In this document: one piece after another, positions 15,419 through 24,160 of the stretch
Layout of the letters: each line of letters opens with the position of its first letter
Position numbering within the stretch: position 1 is the stretch's first letter
Source of the DNA: an uncultured Opitutia bacterium
GTDB lineage: Bacteria; Verrucomicrobiota; Verrucomicrobiia; Opitutales; UBA953
NCBI GenBank assembly: GCA_903850885.1
Contig: CAINMU010000126.1
Location: forward strand, 1 to 38,577
Length of the DNA stretch: 38,577 nt
Direction of reading: 5' to 3'
The notes under the pieces: generated by a model
Databases searched by the model: none
What the model was told of the DNA's origin: nothing
What the model saw: the letters and a program-made list of their open reading frames with translations, nothing else
Translations under genes and position numbers: made by a program

Positions 15419-15613
15419 TTACTTCATCGTGATCATATTGCGGGCGCGCTTAACGGCCTTGGCAATATGACGCTGCTGGCGGGCGGTGAGGCCGTTGAGC
15501 TTGCGGGACAGGATCTTGCCCGTCTCGGTGACGTAACGGGACAAAGCCTCGGGTTCGGTGAAATCGAAATCGAGGGGGTTGCGGGAGCGCTTGAGCTTAC
15601 CTTCGGTGGTCAT
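15419..15613 (-). CDS. rpsR: 30S ribosomal protein S18
   Basis: 64 residues. It is a small-subunit protein that binds with S6 and S11 at the platform. The family core LSRYVTETGKILSRKLNGLTARQQRHIAKAVKRARN is nearly canonical (S18 normally has R/L-x-YI...GKI-R-TG...Q-R-L-A-IKRAR). There are no cysteines, so it is a zinc-free form. Unusually, it is not beside rpsF, ssb or rplI here but stands alone with its own terminator; no second copy is visible in this window. Confidence 0.95.
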   Translation of the reverse strand: MTTEGKLKRSRNPLDFDFTEPEALSRYVTETGKILSRKLNGLTARQQRHIAKAVKRARNMITMK

Positions 15614-15775
15614 GGGAGGATTGGAAGTAAGGGACGGAGGGCTGAGGGCAAGCAGAAATGGGGGGCGCCAGCGGTGCCAGGGGCAGGGACGGGGATTGGG
15701 GCAGAATAGACCTTAATAAACACAATTTAACTCCTTTCTAAAACAACCAGGCCCCAGCCCAGCCTATAGCCCTTT

Positions 15776-16531
15776 TTAGGCCCTTTTGACGGCGATCAGG
15801 AACTCACGATTACCATCCCCGCCCTCGATAGGGGAAGGAATGACCCCCAGGACCTGGGCCCCGGGAAGGGCTTGAGCGGCGGCAGTCAGGCCATCCACCA
15901 CCCGGGCATGAATGACCGGGTCCTTGATGATACCGCGGCCCTTATCGGCTTCGGCCCGCGTCGCCTCGAACTGCGGCTTGATGAGCGCCACGAGGTGACC
16001 GCCCTTCCCCACCCTTTGCCAAGCGATCGGCAGGATAAGCCCCAACGAGATGAACGAAAGGTCCATGACGACGATGCCATACGTCGGGTGGGGTAACTCG
16101 ACGTTATTGATCTCACGCGCATTAAATTTTTCGTAATTCTTCACCCGCGCATCTTGGCGTAACTTCAAATGGAGCTGGGCCGTACCGACGTCGACGCACG
16201 TCATGCTCACGACTCCGCGCTGCAGCAGACAATCCGTGAAGCCACCCGTCGAAGCGCCGACGTCGAGACCGTGCAAGCCTTCGACGGGAATCTTGAAATG
16301 ATCGAGCGCACCTTCGAGTTTCTCGCCACCGCGCGAAACGAACCGCGGCGGCTGATCGACGGTGAGCAAAGCGTCTTCGGGAAACGACTGCGAGGGCTTA
16401 TTGACGACGCTGTCCGGACCGGAGCGCACTTTGCCGCCAAGAATCAGGGCTTGGGCGACCGAGCGCGAAGGCGCGAGGCCGAGTTTCAACAACAACTCGT
16501 CGGCCCGGATTCTGCCTGGCTTCGCCGCCAT
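15776..16531 (-). CDS. tlyA: TlyA-family rRNA 2'-O-methyltransferase / S4-domain protein
   Basis: 251 residues. An N-terminal S4 RNA-binding domain (about 8-60; [20 protein letters not shown]) is joined to a FtsJ-type Rossmann domain beginning [11 protein letters not shown], with [19 protein letters not shown] (SAM site), [19 protein letters not shown] and ALIKPQFEA. TlyA enzymes methylate ribose 2'-OH in 16S and/or 23S rRNA; some homologues are annotated as haemolysins, which I consider misleading. The ATG follows the thiG stop by 3 nt, so it is the last gene of the thi operon. Confidence 0.92.
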   Translation of the reverse strand: MAAKPGRIRADELLLKLGLAPSRSVAQALILGGKVRSGPDSVVNKPSQSFPEDALLTVDQPPRFVSRGGEKLEGALDHFKIPVEGLHGLDVGASTGGFTDCLLQRGVVSMTCVDVGTAQLHLKLRQDARVKNYEKFNAREINNVELPHPTYGIVVMDLSFISLGLILPIAWQRVGKGGHLVALIKPQFEATRAEADKGRGIIKDPVIHARVVDGLTAAAQALPGAQVLGVIPSPIEGGDGNREFLIAVKRA

Positions 16532-16534
16532 CGC

Positions 16535-17302
16535 TTAATCGAGAAAACCCGTCAGGGGCGAAGTCGGTTCGGCCTTATCGGAACCGATACCCAGGCCAGC
16601 TTCGCGGGCGGCACGGCCGGCTTCGACCGCGAGGCGGAAGGCACGGGCCATCGCGATGGGATCGCCCGAGGAAGCGATCGCCGTATTCACCAAGACCGCA
16701 TCGGCGCCGAGCTCAAGCGCTTCGGCCGCATGCGAAGGTGCGCCCAAGCCGGCGTCGACGATGACGGGCACGCGGGCCTGTTCGATGATGATGCGGAGAA
16801 AATCGCGGGAGAGCAGGCCACGGTTCGAACCGATCGGCGCGCCCAGGGGCATGACCGCCGCCGCGCCGACTTCTTCGAGGCGCTTCGCGAGGACCGGGTC
16901 GGCGTGGATATAGGGCAGGACCGTGAAACCCTTCTTCACCAGTTCGCGGCAGGCCTCAAAGGTCTCGACCGGATCCGGCATCAGGTACTTCGGATCTGGG
17001 TGGATTTCGAGCTTCAGCCAGGACGTGCCGAGGGCTTCGCGCGCGAGTTCGGCGGCGAAGATCGCTTCCTTGGCCGTACGCACGCCGGATGTGTTCGGCA
17101 GGATGAGATGCTTCTTCGGATCGAGCGCCGACAGAATGCCGTCATCCTTGGAGTCGAACCGCACGCGCTTGATGGCCATCGTCACCACCTCGGCGCCGCA
17201 AGCATCCAGGACCGCTCGCAATTGCACCGCCGAGGCATACTTCCCCGTACCGGTAAAGAGACGGGAACTGAAAGTGCGGTCGGCGATGCGGAGTTGAGCC
17301 AT
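16535..17302 (-). CDS. thiG: Thiazole synthase ThiG
   Basis: 255 residues, a (beta/alpha)8 barrel. It makes the thiazole ring of thiamine from 1-deoxy-D-xylulose 5-phosphate, dehydroglycine and ThiS-thiocarboxylate. Motifs include [20 protein letters not shown] with the Schiff-base lysine region, [63 protein letters not shown] and [13 protein letters not shown]. All are characteristic. It is followed by tlyA after 3 nt. A 27-bp imperfect palindrome lies between it and thiE. Confidence 0.96.
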   Translation of the reverse strand: MAQLRIADRTFSSRLFTGTGKYASAVQLRAVLDACGAEVVTMAIKRVRFDSKDDGILSALDPKKHLILPNTSGVRTAKEAIFAAELAREALGTSWLKLEIHPDPKYLMPDPVETFEACRELVKKGFTVLPYIHADPVLAKRLEEVGAAAVMPLGAPIGSNRGLLSRDFLRIIIEQARVPVIVDAGLGAPSHAAEALELGADAVLVNTAIASSGDPIAMARAFRLAVEAGRAAREAGLGIGSDKAEPTSPLTGFLD

Positions 17303-17311
17303 CGGAGTTTT

Positions 17312-17338
17312 GACAATCTAAGACTGTCTTGAATTGTC
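17312..17338. promoter_or_regulatory. 27-bp imperfect palindrome upstream of thiG
   Basis: The two 13-nt arms GACAATCTAAGAC and GTCTTGAATTGTC around a central T pair with two mismatches. The palindrome sits 10 nt upstream of the thiG start codon, in the only gap larger than a few nt in the thi cluster. It could be an operator or an RNA stem that sets relative expression of thiG; no trailing T-run makes it a standard terminator. Confidence 0.4.
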
Positions 17339-17357
17339 CAGCCCTCGCATCAGAAAC

Positions 17358-17972
17358 CTAAGCCGACGTGGCTTTAAGTAAGGCCGAGGTGGCTGCGGAC
17401 GGATCGGCTGCCAGGGCGATGGCGCCACTGACCGCGATACCATGGGCACCCCATTGGCGAATAGCGGCGACATCGGCCGCCGTCACGCCGCCGATCACAT
17501 AGGCGGGCAAACCAGGGAGCGAGGCGATCAGACTGCGTAAACTTTCCGGAGAATGGACCGGGGCGAGCTTTTGCTTGCTCATCGTGGTGCGATACGGACC
17601 GACGCCGACATAATTTAAAACCACGCCTTCAATGCGGGCTAAATCAGCCAAAGAATTGAGCGTCGCGCCGATGATGGCATGCTCTCCTAAGAGCGCACGC
17701 GCTTCGGCGGGGGACATATCTTCAGCACCGAGATGGACACCATGAGCGCCAGATAACTGGGCAACGCGCGGCGAATCATTGATGATGCAGATCGCATCGA
17801 AATCACGGCAGAGCTCGACGACGGATTGCGCAAGCAGCGTCCATTCGGATTCGGGTAAGCCTTTGGCTCGAAGTTGAATCCAGCGCGCGCCGCCCTGCAA
17901 GGCGGCCAAGGCTTGGGCGTGGTGGCTCAGCGGGGCCGCGTCCAGAGTCAAAAACTGCAGGCGCGGATACAC
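17358..17972 (-). CDS. thiE: Thiamine-phosphate synthase ThiE
   Basis: 204 residues with a GTG start, TIM barrel. It joins HMP-pyrophosphate and the thiazole phosphate carboxylate to thiamine phosphate. The family motifs are QLRAKGLPE (substrate-binding), CIINDSPRVAQLSGAHGVHLGAEDM, IIGATLNS (usually I-G-x-S), YVGVGPYRTTMSKQ and VIGGVTAADVAAIRQWGAHGIAVSGAI. The Gly-rich and TTMSK (usually T-x-T-K) elements support a true synthase, compared with the neighbouring TenI-like paralogue. It starts 6 nt after that gene's stop, so it is cotranscribed. Confidence 0.92.
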   Translation of the reverse strand: MYPRLQFLTLDAAPLSHHAQALAALQGGARWIQLRAKGLPESEWTLLAQSVVELCRDFDAICIINDSPRVAQLSGAHGVHLGAEDMSPAEARALLGEHAIIGATLNSLADLARIEGVVLNYVGVGPYRTTMSKQKLAPVHSPESLRSLIASLPGLPAYVIGGVTAADVAAIRQWGAHGIAVSGAIALAADPSAATSALLKATSA

Positions 17973-17978
17973 GTCGGC

Positions 17979-18656
17979 TTAATACTTCCGCTTGAGCTTG
18001 CGGGCGTCGCGACCTGACCAGGCACGTTCCAAATCCAGAAATGCGCGGACGGGATCTTTTTCCTTCCAAACCGAACCGATGAAAGCCGCGCCGTCGAAAC
18101 CCATCTCGCGTACCTCGCCAATGTTCTCGGGCGTGATACCGCCCAAAGCATAAGCCGGGCAACCGCCTTCGGATTTCCAGCGCTCGAGGATCACGGCGTA
18201 CTCGCGGACCGTGCGGCGAGGACGATGATCCTTCTTGGAAACGGATTCGAAGATAGGCGTGAGGAAAACGTAGCGACAGGATTTATCGACCGCGAGAAGT
18301 TCGTCGTAAGAATGACACTTGGCGCTCAAGACGCCGTGCTTGGGCCAGTGACGAGGGACGCGCTCGGTCGGGTGGATTTGCAGGCCGCCCAATTTACAGG
18401 ACAAAACCAATTCGGGTTGATCTTCCAGGACGATGCGGGGCCAAAAAGCCTCGGGGATGTTCTTGAGGAAAGTTTCGTATTCCTTCAGCTGCCAATCGCG
18501 ACGGTATTGGACGTGCAGACGACCGACGCCGGCGTCGAAAAGTTGGCGGACCTGCTTCACATTCCAACTGCCGTCGTTGGGCGTAAAAAGAACCAGACTG
18601 TCGGGGGCGGGGGCTTCCGGCGAAGGGACGAAAAGCTCTTTGATGAATTTTAGCAT
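17979..18656 (-). CDS. TenI/ThiE-superfamily protein, likely thiazole tautomerase
   Basis: 225 residues, a second ThiE-like TIM barrel. It lacks ThiE's QLR-K, IINDR and T-x-T-K patterns and instead has VLSAKCHSYDELLAV, YVFLTPIFESVSKKDHRP and AYALGGITPENIGEVREMGFDGAAFIGSVW, as in the TenI-type proteins of Bacteroidetes and relatives. Its His (in KCHS) sits where TenI has a catalytic histidine. TenI aromatises the thiazole tautomer made by ThiG. It follows thiS by 5 nt and precedes thiE by 6 nt. A short ThiE variant cannot be excluded. Confidence 0.82.
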   Translation of the reverse strand: MLKFIKELFVPSPEAPAPDSLVLFTPNDGSWNVKQVRQLFDAGVGRLHVQYRRDWQLKEYETFLKNIPEAFWPRIVLEDQPELVLSCKLGGLQIHPTERVPRHWPKHGVLSAKCHSYDELLAVDKSCRYVFLTPIFESVSKKDHRPRRTVREYAVILERWKSEGGCPAYALGGITPENIGEVREMGFDGAAFIGSVWKEKDPVRAFLDLERAWSGRDARKLKRKY

Positions 18657-18661
18657 AGAAA

Positions 18662-18862
18662 TTAGCCGCCTTGGGCGGCGCGGATGACGAGAATGGAGGT
18701 GCCATTCATCAGCGCTTGGGCGGACCAGCGGGAACGCGGGATGACTTCGCCGTCGACGGCGGCGGCCACGGCGGGCTCATGGGCGACCCCGAGCTCCTCT
18801 AAAAGAGCGGCCAGCGTAGGGGCGGCGGTATCCCGGGCTTCATCATTAACAGTGACGCGCAT
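18662..18862 (-). CDS. thiS: Sulfur carrier protein ThiS
   Basis: 66 residues, ubiquitin-like beta-grasp fold. It carries sulfur as a C-terminal thiocarboxylate for ThiG. The protein starts MRVTVNDEARDT, has LAALLEELGV, and ends with the obligatory Gly-Gly (RAAQGG). The long frame continuing upstream to 19501 is spurious, because it runs antisense through the cyclophilin gene; the ATG at 18862 gives the exact family length. It opens the thiS-tenI-thiE-thiG-tlyA operon. The activating enzyme ThiF and thiC/thiH are not in this window. No TPP riboswitch was recognised upstream. Confidence 0.93.
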   Translation of the reverse strand: MRVTVNDEARDTAAPTLAALLEELGVAHEPAVAAAVDGEVIPRSRWSAQALMNGTSILVIRAAQGG

Positions 18863-18949
18863 GTGAAACCCGACCCTGTAAGCCCACGGGCGGGGTGGCA
18901 AGCGGAGGTTTGAGGTTGCGGACAAAGGCGGGCGGGCTTGGCTAACGGC

Positions 18950-19561
18950 ATGAAACTCCAAAGCCTGCTGGCCCTCTGCGCCCTGACCTTGACGGCCTGC
19001 GGCGGCTCCCCTTCCTCCAAAACCATGAACGAATCCTCCGCCCCACGCGCGATCATCCACACCACGGCCGGCGACATGACTGTCGAATTCTGGCCCGAAG
19101 TCGCCCCGCGCACCGTCGACAACTTCCTGAAGCTCTCTCGCGAAGGATTTTACGATAAGACCGCCTTCCACCGCATCATCAAAGGCTTCATGATCCAGGG
19201 CGGTTGCCCGAACACCAAACCCGGCGGCAAAGGCCAGCCCGGCACCGGCGGCCCTGGTTATCAAATCAAAGCCGAGTTTAATAACCGTTCGCACACCAAG
19301 GGCGTCCTCTCCATGGCCCGGTCGGCCGAGCCAGATAGCGCGGGTAGCCAATTCTTCATTTGTCACGGTAACGCGTCGTTTTTGAATAATAAATATACCG
19401 CCTTCGGCAAAGTCATCTCCGGCGAAGACGTCCTGGAGAAAATCGCTAACATTCCCTGCGTCGCCACCCACGAAGGAGCAGAAGTCTCGACCCCGACCCA
19501 ACGTATTGAAGTCACTAGCGTGGAAGTGGTTGGCGAAGCCAAGGTCGAGAAGACCAAGTAA
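18950..19561 (+). CDS. Lipoprotein peptidyl-prolyl cis-trans isomerase, cyclophilin type
   Basis: 203 residues from the ATG at 18950. Signal peptide MKLQSLLALCALTLTAC has a lipobox L-T-A-C, so it is probably anchored in the periplasmic or outer membrane leaflet. The cyclophilin domain (about 35-195) has APRTVDNFLKLSREGFYDKTAFHRIIKGFMIQGG, with the catalytic Arg in FHRI, and GSQFFICHGNASFLNNKYTAFGKVISGEDVL, where usual His/Trp positions vary. It catalyses proline isomerisation of exported proteins. It is divergent from thiS, and a beta-barrel protein follows 56 nt downstream, a possible client. Confidence 0.93.
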   Translation: MKLQSLLALCALTLTACGGSPSSKTMNESSAPRAIIHTTAGDMTVEFWPEVAPRTVDNFLKLSREGFYDKTAFHRIIKGFMIQGGCPNTKPGGKGQPGTGGPGYQIKAEFNNRSHTKGVLSMARSAEPDSAGSQFFICHGNASFLNNKYTAFGKVISGEDVLEKIANIPCVATHEGAEVSTPTQRIEVTSVEVVGEAKVEKTK

Positions 19562-19617
19562 GCCGCCCTTCTGCCTTTACAACAAACACCCAGACTTCAA
19601 TCTAACGACTCCCCCCT

Positions 19618-20136
19618 ATGAAATCCCTCCGCTACCTCGCCGTGCTGCCTTTAATGGCCGCCGCCTCCCAAGCCCTCACCATCGACGTCCAACTCGGTGC
19701 TGCCAGCCCTTCCGGCTATAGCTCCAACAGCTTTGTCGGCCTCGGCATCGGCTCGCAGCTCAGCGACAACTTCCACCTCGGCTTGAATCTTACCTCTAAG
19801 AAACTCGAAGATTCTTTTACGGCCGTAAACATCAAGGCTTACTCGGCCATGATTGATCTCACCTACGAACTCAATGGCGCGGGCGGCATCCATCCCTTCA
19901 TCGGGGCTGGCTTAGGCAACACCTGGCTTTCAGGTGGCGACCCCGGCACCGACAAGAATGCCCTGACCATGAACGCCTTTGCAGGCATGCGTTTCACGCT
20001 CTCGGAAATTTCTGACGTTCTGCTCATGGTTCGAAGCACCTCGATGACCAACGTCACGATCGTCGACCTCAGCGGTACCCATAAAGACAGCATCTCCAGC
20101 TGGGAATATGTGGCTGGCCTGCGCTTCAAGTTCTAA
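19618..20136 (+). CDS. Outer-membrane beta-barrel-like protein
   Basis: 172 residues. Signal peptide MKSLRYLAVLPLMAAASQAL. The mature part shows alternating hydrophobic/polar strands: VGLGIGSQLSDNFHLGLNL, YSAMIDLTYEL, HPFIGAGLGNTW, NAFAGMRFTLSEISDVLLMV. It ends in WEYVAGLRFKF, with a C-terminal Phe as in BAM-recognised barrels. This fits a small eight-strand OmpA/OmpX-like porin-type barrel; no specific role can be given. It is followed by a strong terminator. Confidence 0.8.
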   Translation: MKSLRYLAVLPLMAAASQALTIDVQLGAASPSGYSSNSFVGLGIGSQLSDNFHLGLNLTSKKLEDSFTAVNIKAYSAMIDLTYELNGAGGIHPFIGAGLGNTWLSGGDPGTDKNALTMNAFAGMRFTLSEISDVLLMVRSTSMTNVTIVDLSGTHKDSISSWEYVAGLRFKF

Positions 20137-20155
20137 GCGAACTGCTGCTTCACGA

Positions 20156-20184
20156 AAAAGCCGCCCCTTCGGGCGGCTTTTTTA
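20156..20184. terminator. Bidirectional intrinsic terminator
   Basis: A 7-bp perfect stem GCCGCCC/GGGCGGC with CTTC loop, preceded by AAAAA and followed by TTTTTTA. It lies between the convergent beta-barrel gene and the esterase at the end of the efflux operon, so it can end transcription from both sides. Confidence 0.9.
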
Positions 20185-20204
20185 TTGGCAACTTTTCCGC
20201 CGGC

Positions 20205-21062
20205 TCAGGGGGTGAGGATGCTGACTTCCTTCATCCAGACGCCGAGCAGATCCGTCCAGCGTTTGGCGGCCTCGCAGCGATCGGTGGCTCCCCAACCATG
20301 ACCCCCCTTGGCCCAGACGTGGACCTCGGCCGTACCGCCCAGCGATTTTAGTTTAGCCGCCAAAGCCATTGAGCCTTCGGCGGGGTATTTATCATCCGCA
20401 CTGTGAGCAAAGAATGCTGGCACGGGTTTGCCGGAACCTGGCGTCGGAATCACGCCATCAAGACCCTCACGCAAGGTACTCGCAGGCTCATCCTTGACGA
20501 AGAGATAGGCGGGGTAAACTAAGACGGCGAAATTAGGCCGAGCCGCGCCCTCTTCGGCGGGCGAGTAGGCGACGCGGGCGGCCAAGTTGCCACCCGCGGA
20601 AAACCCAAGGATACCGACCTTGGCCGGGTTTCCGTTCCACTCGGCGGCGCGAGCACGAACAATCTCGACCGTCTTGCGCGCATCCATCACCGGCACAATC
20701 CAAGGCTTCTCCGGGTCGCGACGTGGCACGCGGTATTTAAGCACCACGGCGGCACAACCGAGAGCGTTGAGCCTTTCGGCGACCGTGACACCCTCGTGCT
20801 GTTCGGCGAGTCCGCCATAACCGCCCCCCGGACAAATAATGACAATCGGGGAGTTCGGCTTTGCCGCCGGCCAGGGCACGAACTCCGGCGTAAAGACATC
20901 GGTGCGACCCAAAGTCTTCGGATTGACCGTACCCTTGGGGTCGGCACCGGGCTTGAGCTTCAAGGTTTCGGCGGGCGGAGCGCCCTCCCAAACGGCCACT
21001 GGGGCAAGGGGTTCGGCGGCGAGCGTGACAAACAGGAGACTGGCGAGGAGCGTCGGTTTCAT
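20205..21062 (-). CDS. Secreted alpha/beta hydrolase (acetylxylan-esterase/feruloyl-esterase-like)
   Basis: 285 residues. Signal peptide MKPTLLASLLFVTLAAEP. The alpha/beta-hydrolase core contains the oxyanion loop ICPGGGYGGLAEQHEG, nucleophile elbow GFSAGGNLA, Asp in AHSADDKYP and catalytic His in KGGHGWG. This pattern is typical of BD-FAE or acetylxylan-type esterases that remove acyl groups from carbohydrates; other esters are possible. It lies 9 nt beyond the efflux permease gene, so it is probably the last gene of that operon, with the terminator at 20156-20184. Confidence 0.88.
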   Translation of the reverse strand: MKPTLLASLLFVTLAAEPLAPVAVWEGAPPAETLKLKPGADPKGTVNPKTLGRTDVFTPEFVPWPAAKPNSPIVIICPGGGYGGLAEQHEGVTVAERLNALGCAAVVLKYRVPRRDPEKPWIVPVMDARKTVEIVRARAAEWNGNPAKVGILGFSAGGNLAARVAYSPAEEGAARPNFAVLVYPAYLFVKDEPASTLREGLDGVIPTPGSGKPVPAFFAHSADDKYPAEGSMALAAKLKSLGGTAEVHVWAKGGHGWGATDRCEAAKRWTDLLGVWMKEVSILTP

Positions 21063-21071
21063 GGGGGTAAA

Positions 21072-22358
21072 TTATTCGTGACGTAAAGCTTCGATTGGGT
21101 CGAGTTTAGCCGCACGCAAAGCCGGATAGACCCCAGCCACCAAGCCGATGACGACCGAGAAGGCTAGGCCTTGGAGCATGATGATGATGTCAAATTTGGC
21201 GATCATCCCGGAAGGAAGCGCCTGGGTTAGGATGAAGTTCATCAGCGCGACCACCCCCATCGAGACCACGATGCCAATGATCCCGCCGAGCACAGAAATC
21301 ACCGCCGCTTCGGCTAAGAATTGCAGGAAAAGGTCGGACCCACGGGCGCCCACAGCCTTGCGCACCCCGATCTCGCGGATGCGCTCGTTAATCGAAGCCA
21401 GCATCACGTTCATGATGCCGATGCCGCCGACGAAGAGCGAGATGCCGGCGACGCCGCCCAGCGAAAGCTTGAAGGCCGCCTCGGTCTTCCGGAAATCTTC
21501 CAACGTCTGCTCGTTGGTATTGATCGAAAAATCCTTCAAGCCGTGGTGGGTCGTCGAGAGCGTTCGCTCTACCTGCTCCACCGCATTATTTAAATCATCT
21601 CCAGAGGCCACGCGCAGCCCCAGCGCACTCAATCGATCGTTGCCCGTAAATTTGGCCATCGCAGTCGTGACGGGAATATAGGCGCCGCTATTGCGCCAGC
21701 GCCACATGCCACCGGAACTCTTGGAGTTTGCCGAGCGCACCTGCATCCCGGAGCCTTCGATATTATTCATAATCCCCACGACGGTGAAACGGCGGCCGCG
21801 CATCTTGATCACCTTGCCCAGCGGATCTTCGTTAGGTTGGAATAATTCCGTCACCACCGCCGAACCCAAGATAACCACATCGGACTTATGTAAGATATCC
21901 AAGTCGCTCACGAACCGTCCTTCGCCGGGGTCGATCCAGCGTTTGGCCACCGGCAGGTAATCCGCCGTACAGCCCGTGACGTAAGTGCTGTATTCGCGAC
22001 CCTCGACCGAAAGTTTTTCGTAACCCACCCGCACCTCGGGTGAAATATTCTGAATCAACGGAATGGTCGAACGAATCTGGTCGACGTCCCGCATCGTTAC
22101 CCCCTCGGAAAGCTCCGCCAGGTGCTCCTGCTCCTTGGGCAAAGGCTGACGGTCCACGGTGATCTTTTCGATGCCGCCCATCGCATCGACGAACTGCCGG
22201 AAATTACCGACCATCCCCTGCACCACCGTCACCATTGCGACCAACGAAGCGACGCCCAAGATGATGCCCGACATCGAAAGCAGTGAGCGGACCTTATTGG
22301 CCTGCAATTCGCGCAAGCCGTTGACCACCGCGGGCCGCAAGCGTTCGAAGATTCTCAT
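21072..22358 (-). CDS. MacB/FtsX-type ABC transporter permease
   Basis: 428 residues. An N-terminal transmembrane helix (about 25-50), a large periplasmic MacB core domain (about 51-300) and the C-terminal FtsX domain with three helices are visible. The FtsX signature MNVMLASINERIREIGVRKAVGA is present, and the protein ends in VYPALRAAKLDPIEALRHE. It would drive mechanical coupling of cytoplasmic ATP hydrolysis to periplasmic efflux. Its start overlaps the ATPase gene by ATGA. Its partners, adaptor and TolC channel, are upstream in the same operon. Confidence 0.93.
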   Translation of the reverse strand: MRIFERLRPAVVNGLRELQANKVRSLLSMSGIILGVASLVAMVTVVQGMVGNFRQFVDAMGGIEKITVDRQPLPKEQEHLAELSEGVTMRDVDQIRSTIPLIQNISPEVRVGYEKLSVEGREYSTYVTGCTADYLPVAKRWIDPGEGRFVSDLDILHKSDVVILGSAVVTELFQPNEDPLGKVIKMRGRRFTVVGIMNNIEGSGMQVRSANSKSSGGMWRWRNSGAYIPVTTAMAKFTGNDRLSALGLRVASGDDLNNAVEQVERTLSTTHHGLKDFSINTNEQTLEDFRKTEAAFKLSLGGVAGISLFVGGIGIMNVMLASINERIREIGVRKAVGARGSDLFLQFLAEAAVISVLGGIIGIVVSMGVVALMNFILTQALPSGMIAKFDIIIMLQGLAFSVVIGLVAGVYPALRAAKLDPIEALRHE

Positions 22359-23041
22359 CGTTGACGATCCTCCTGCACGGCGCCCTCGCGCATCGAAATG
22401 ATGCGGTGGGCGTGGTCAGCGACGGCCAAATCGTGCGTGACCAGCACGACGGTGATACCCTCTTTAATCAACGAGGCCAATAGTTCGAGGATACGACTGA
22501 TGTTCTTGACGTCCAAGTTGCCGGTAGGCTCGTCGGCGAAGATGATCGCCGGCGCACCGACGATAGCCCGCGCGATGGCCACACGTTGCCGCTCGCCGCC
22601 GGAAAGCTGCGAAGGCCGGTGGTCGAGGCGATGCGACATCCCGACGCGTTCCAAAGCAATCTTGGCCGCCGCCTCATTAGCCTCTGGCTTCGAATCTTCC
22701 CGATAAAGTAAAGGCAACGCCACATTCTCCAACACCGTCAGACGAGGCAGCAGATTGAACGACTGGAAAACGAAACCGACGCGATTGGAGCGATACCAAG
22801 CCCGCCGATCGGCGCTCAGACCCGAGACTTCCTGGCCTTCGAAGACGATGCTGCCTTCCGTGGGCGTATCCATGAACCCTAAGATATGCATGAGCGTCGA
22901 CTTACCGGAGCCCGAAGGCCCGAGGATCGCCACGAACTCTCCTTGATTGAAATCCAAATTCACGCCCGCCAAGGCATGGACATTCTCATCTCCCATCTGG
23001 TAGATCTTACGTAGGCCGCGAATGGCGATGAGCGCTGGCAT
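22355..23041 (-). CDS. ABC transporter ATP-binding protein (MacB/LolD type)
   Basis: 228 residues, the usual length. Walker A GPSGSGKST, Q-loop VGFVFQSFNLLPRL, signature LSGGERQRVAIARA, Walker B AIIFADEP and switch His in VLVTHD are all present. It powers the MacB-type permease encoded next to it. The operon order is outer-membrane channel, adaptor, ATPase, permease. It starts 4 nt after the adaptor stop. Confidence 0.95.
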   Translation of the reverse strand: MPALIAIRGLRKIYQMGDENVHALAGVNLDFNQGEFVAILGPSGSGKSTLMHILGFMDTPTEGSIVFEGQEVSGLSADRRAWYRSNRVGFVFQSFNLLPRLTVLENVALPLLYREDSKPEANEAAAKIALERVGMSHRLDHRPSQLSGGERQRVAIARAIVGAPAIIFADEPTGNLDVKNISRILELLASLIKEGITVVLVTHDLAVADHAHRIISMREGAVQEDRQR

Positions 23042-23044
23042 CGT

Positions 23045-24160
23045 TCAACGCGGTTGGGCGGGACGCACGAGACTGAGGGTCTCGCCGGGCGCGACGCCCT
23101 TCTTCACCTGCGTCCAACCCGCATCGCTCAGGCCAAGTTGAACGACGCGACGATCCCATTCGCCGTTTTCGTCCTTAACATAAATAATCCGTTCGTTCCC
23201 TTCGACAAAGATGCCCGACACTGGCACGGAGACGCATTTCTTCTCCCGCGCGACCAAGACCGAGACGTTGGCGCTGATGCCGGGGCGCACGCCATCTCCG
23301 GCGGAAAAGGCGACCTGCGAAGGGAAGATCCGCAAGTCCGGGACCTTGGCGTCAGCCGTACCGAATGGGGCCATAAAGGTGATTTTGCCCTTTCGGGTCA
23401 GGCTCGGGATTGAGTCGAAAGTGATGGTCGCCTCGCGGCCCAATTCGACCCGCGTTGCCGCGAATTCATTCAGGTTCACGTCCACGCGCAAGACACTCGT
23501 ATCCGAAACCCGCATGAGCAACGTGCCGCTGTTGATGGATTGCGCGCCGATGACCACCGCGCCGACCACCAGGTTATTCGATTCCGAAATCATGCCGTCG
23601 TGAGGAGCGGTCAAAATCGTCTTGCGAAGATTTTCCGAAGCCTTGTCCAAGCGCGATTGCGCGATCTCCAACTGAAGTTTGATGACTTCGAAAGCCGTCT
23701 TAGCGTCCAGCGCCTCACGATCGGAAACAAAACCCTTGGTCCGGAGCACGTCCACGCGCTTCAGGTCACGCGTCGCTTTCTCGAGATTAAAGCCCTGCAG
23801 TTGGACGTTACGGCGCGCCTCATCTTCGTCGGCCTTGACCAGCGTCGGATCGAGTTCGACCAAGACATCGCCCTTTTTGACCAGTTGGCCGTCTTTGACC
23901 AAGATACGCTCAACCTTGCCGCTTACCTCGGCCTTGATGTCGCTATAAATCACGGAGCGGACAAAGCCCGCGGCATCGACCGTCTCTTCAATATCACGCA
24001 CCGTGACGATGGCCTCGAGCGGGTTCGTCGCCACGACCGTTGTCGCCGGCGTGTTCACGCCTTTGCGATGGGTCTTATGCGCCTTGGCCGGCCACAAGTA
24101 CCAAACACCCGCAGCAAGGGCTACGATGGCGAGGGTGATGATGATTTTTTTAGACTTCAT
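23045..24160 (-). CDS. Periplasmic adaptor (membrane fusion protein) of tripartite efflux pump
   Basis: 371 residues. An N-terminal membrane anchor (residues 4-24, IIITLAIVALAAGVWYLWPA) is followed by a lipoyl half-motif (SDIKAEVSGKVERILVKDGQLVKKGDVLVELD), a helical hairpin (about 110-190), a second lipoyl half (TILTAPHDGMISE) and beta-barrel and proximal domains. This is the MacA/HlyD architecture linking the inner-membrane MacB pump to the outer-membrane channel. Its start overlaps the stop of the channel gene by ATGA. Confidence 0.93.
   Translation of the reverse strand: MKSKKIIITLAIVALAAGVWYLWPAKAHKTHRKGVNTPATTVVATNPLEAIVTVRDIEETVDAAGFVRSVIYSDIKAEVSGKVERILVKDGQLVKKGDVLVELDPTLVKADEDEARRNVQLQGFNLEKATRDLKRVDVLRTKGFVSDREALDAKTAFEVIKLQLEIAQSRLDKASENLRKTILTAPHDGMISESNNLVVGAVVIGAQSINSGTLLMRVSDTSVLRVDVNLNEFAATRVELGREATITFDSIPSLTRKGKITFMAPFGTADAKVPDLRIFPSQVAFSAGDGVRPGISANVSVLVAREKKCVSVPVSGIFVEGNERIIYVKDENGEWDRRVVQLGLSDAGWTQVKKGVAPGETLSLVRPAQPR

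Noticed and set aside
18863..18949. Possible TPP riboswitch upstream of thiS
   Set aside because: The 87-nt gap lacks the conserved CUGAGA and related core segments and is too short for a full element plus expression platform.
18863..19501. Long minus-strand frame continuing upstream from thiS
   Set aside because: It runs antisense through the cyclophilin gene and shows no protein-like pattern; ThiS of normal size starts at 18862.
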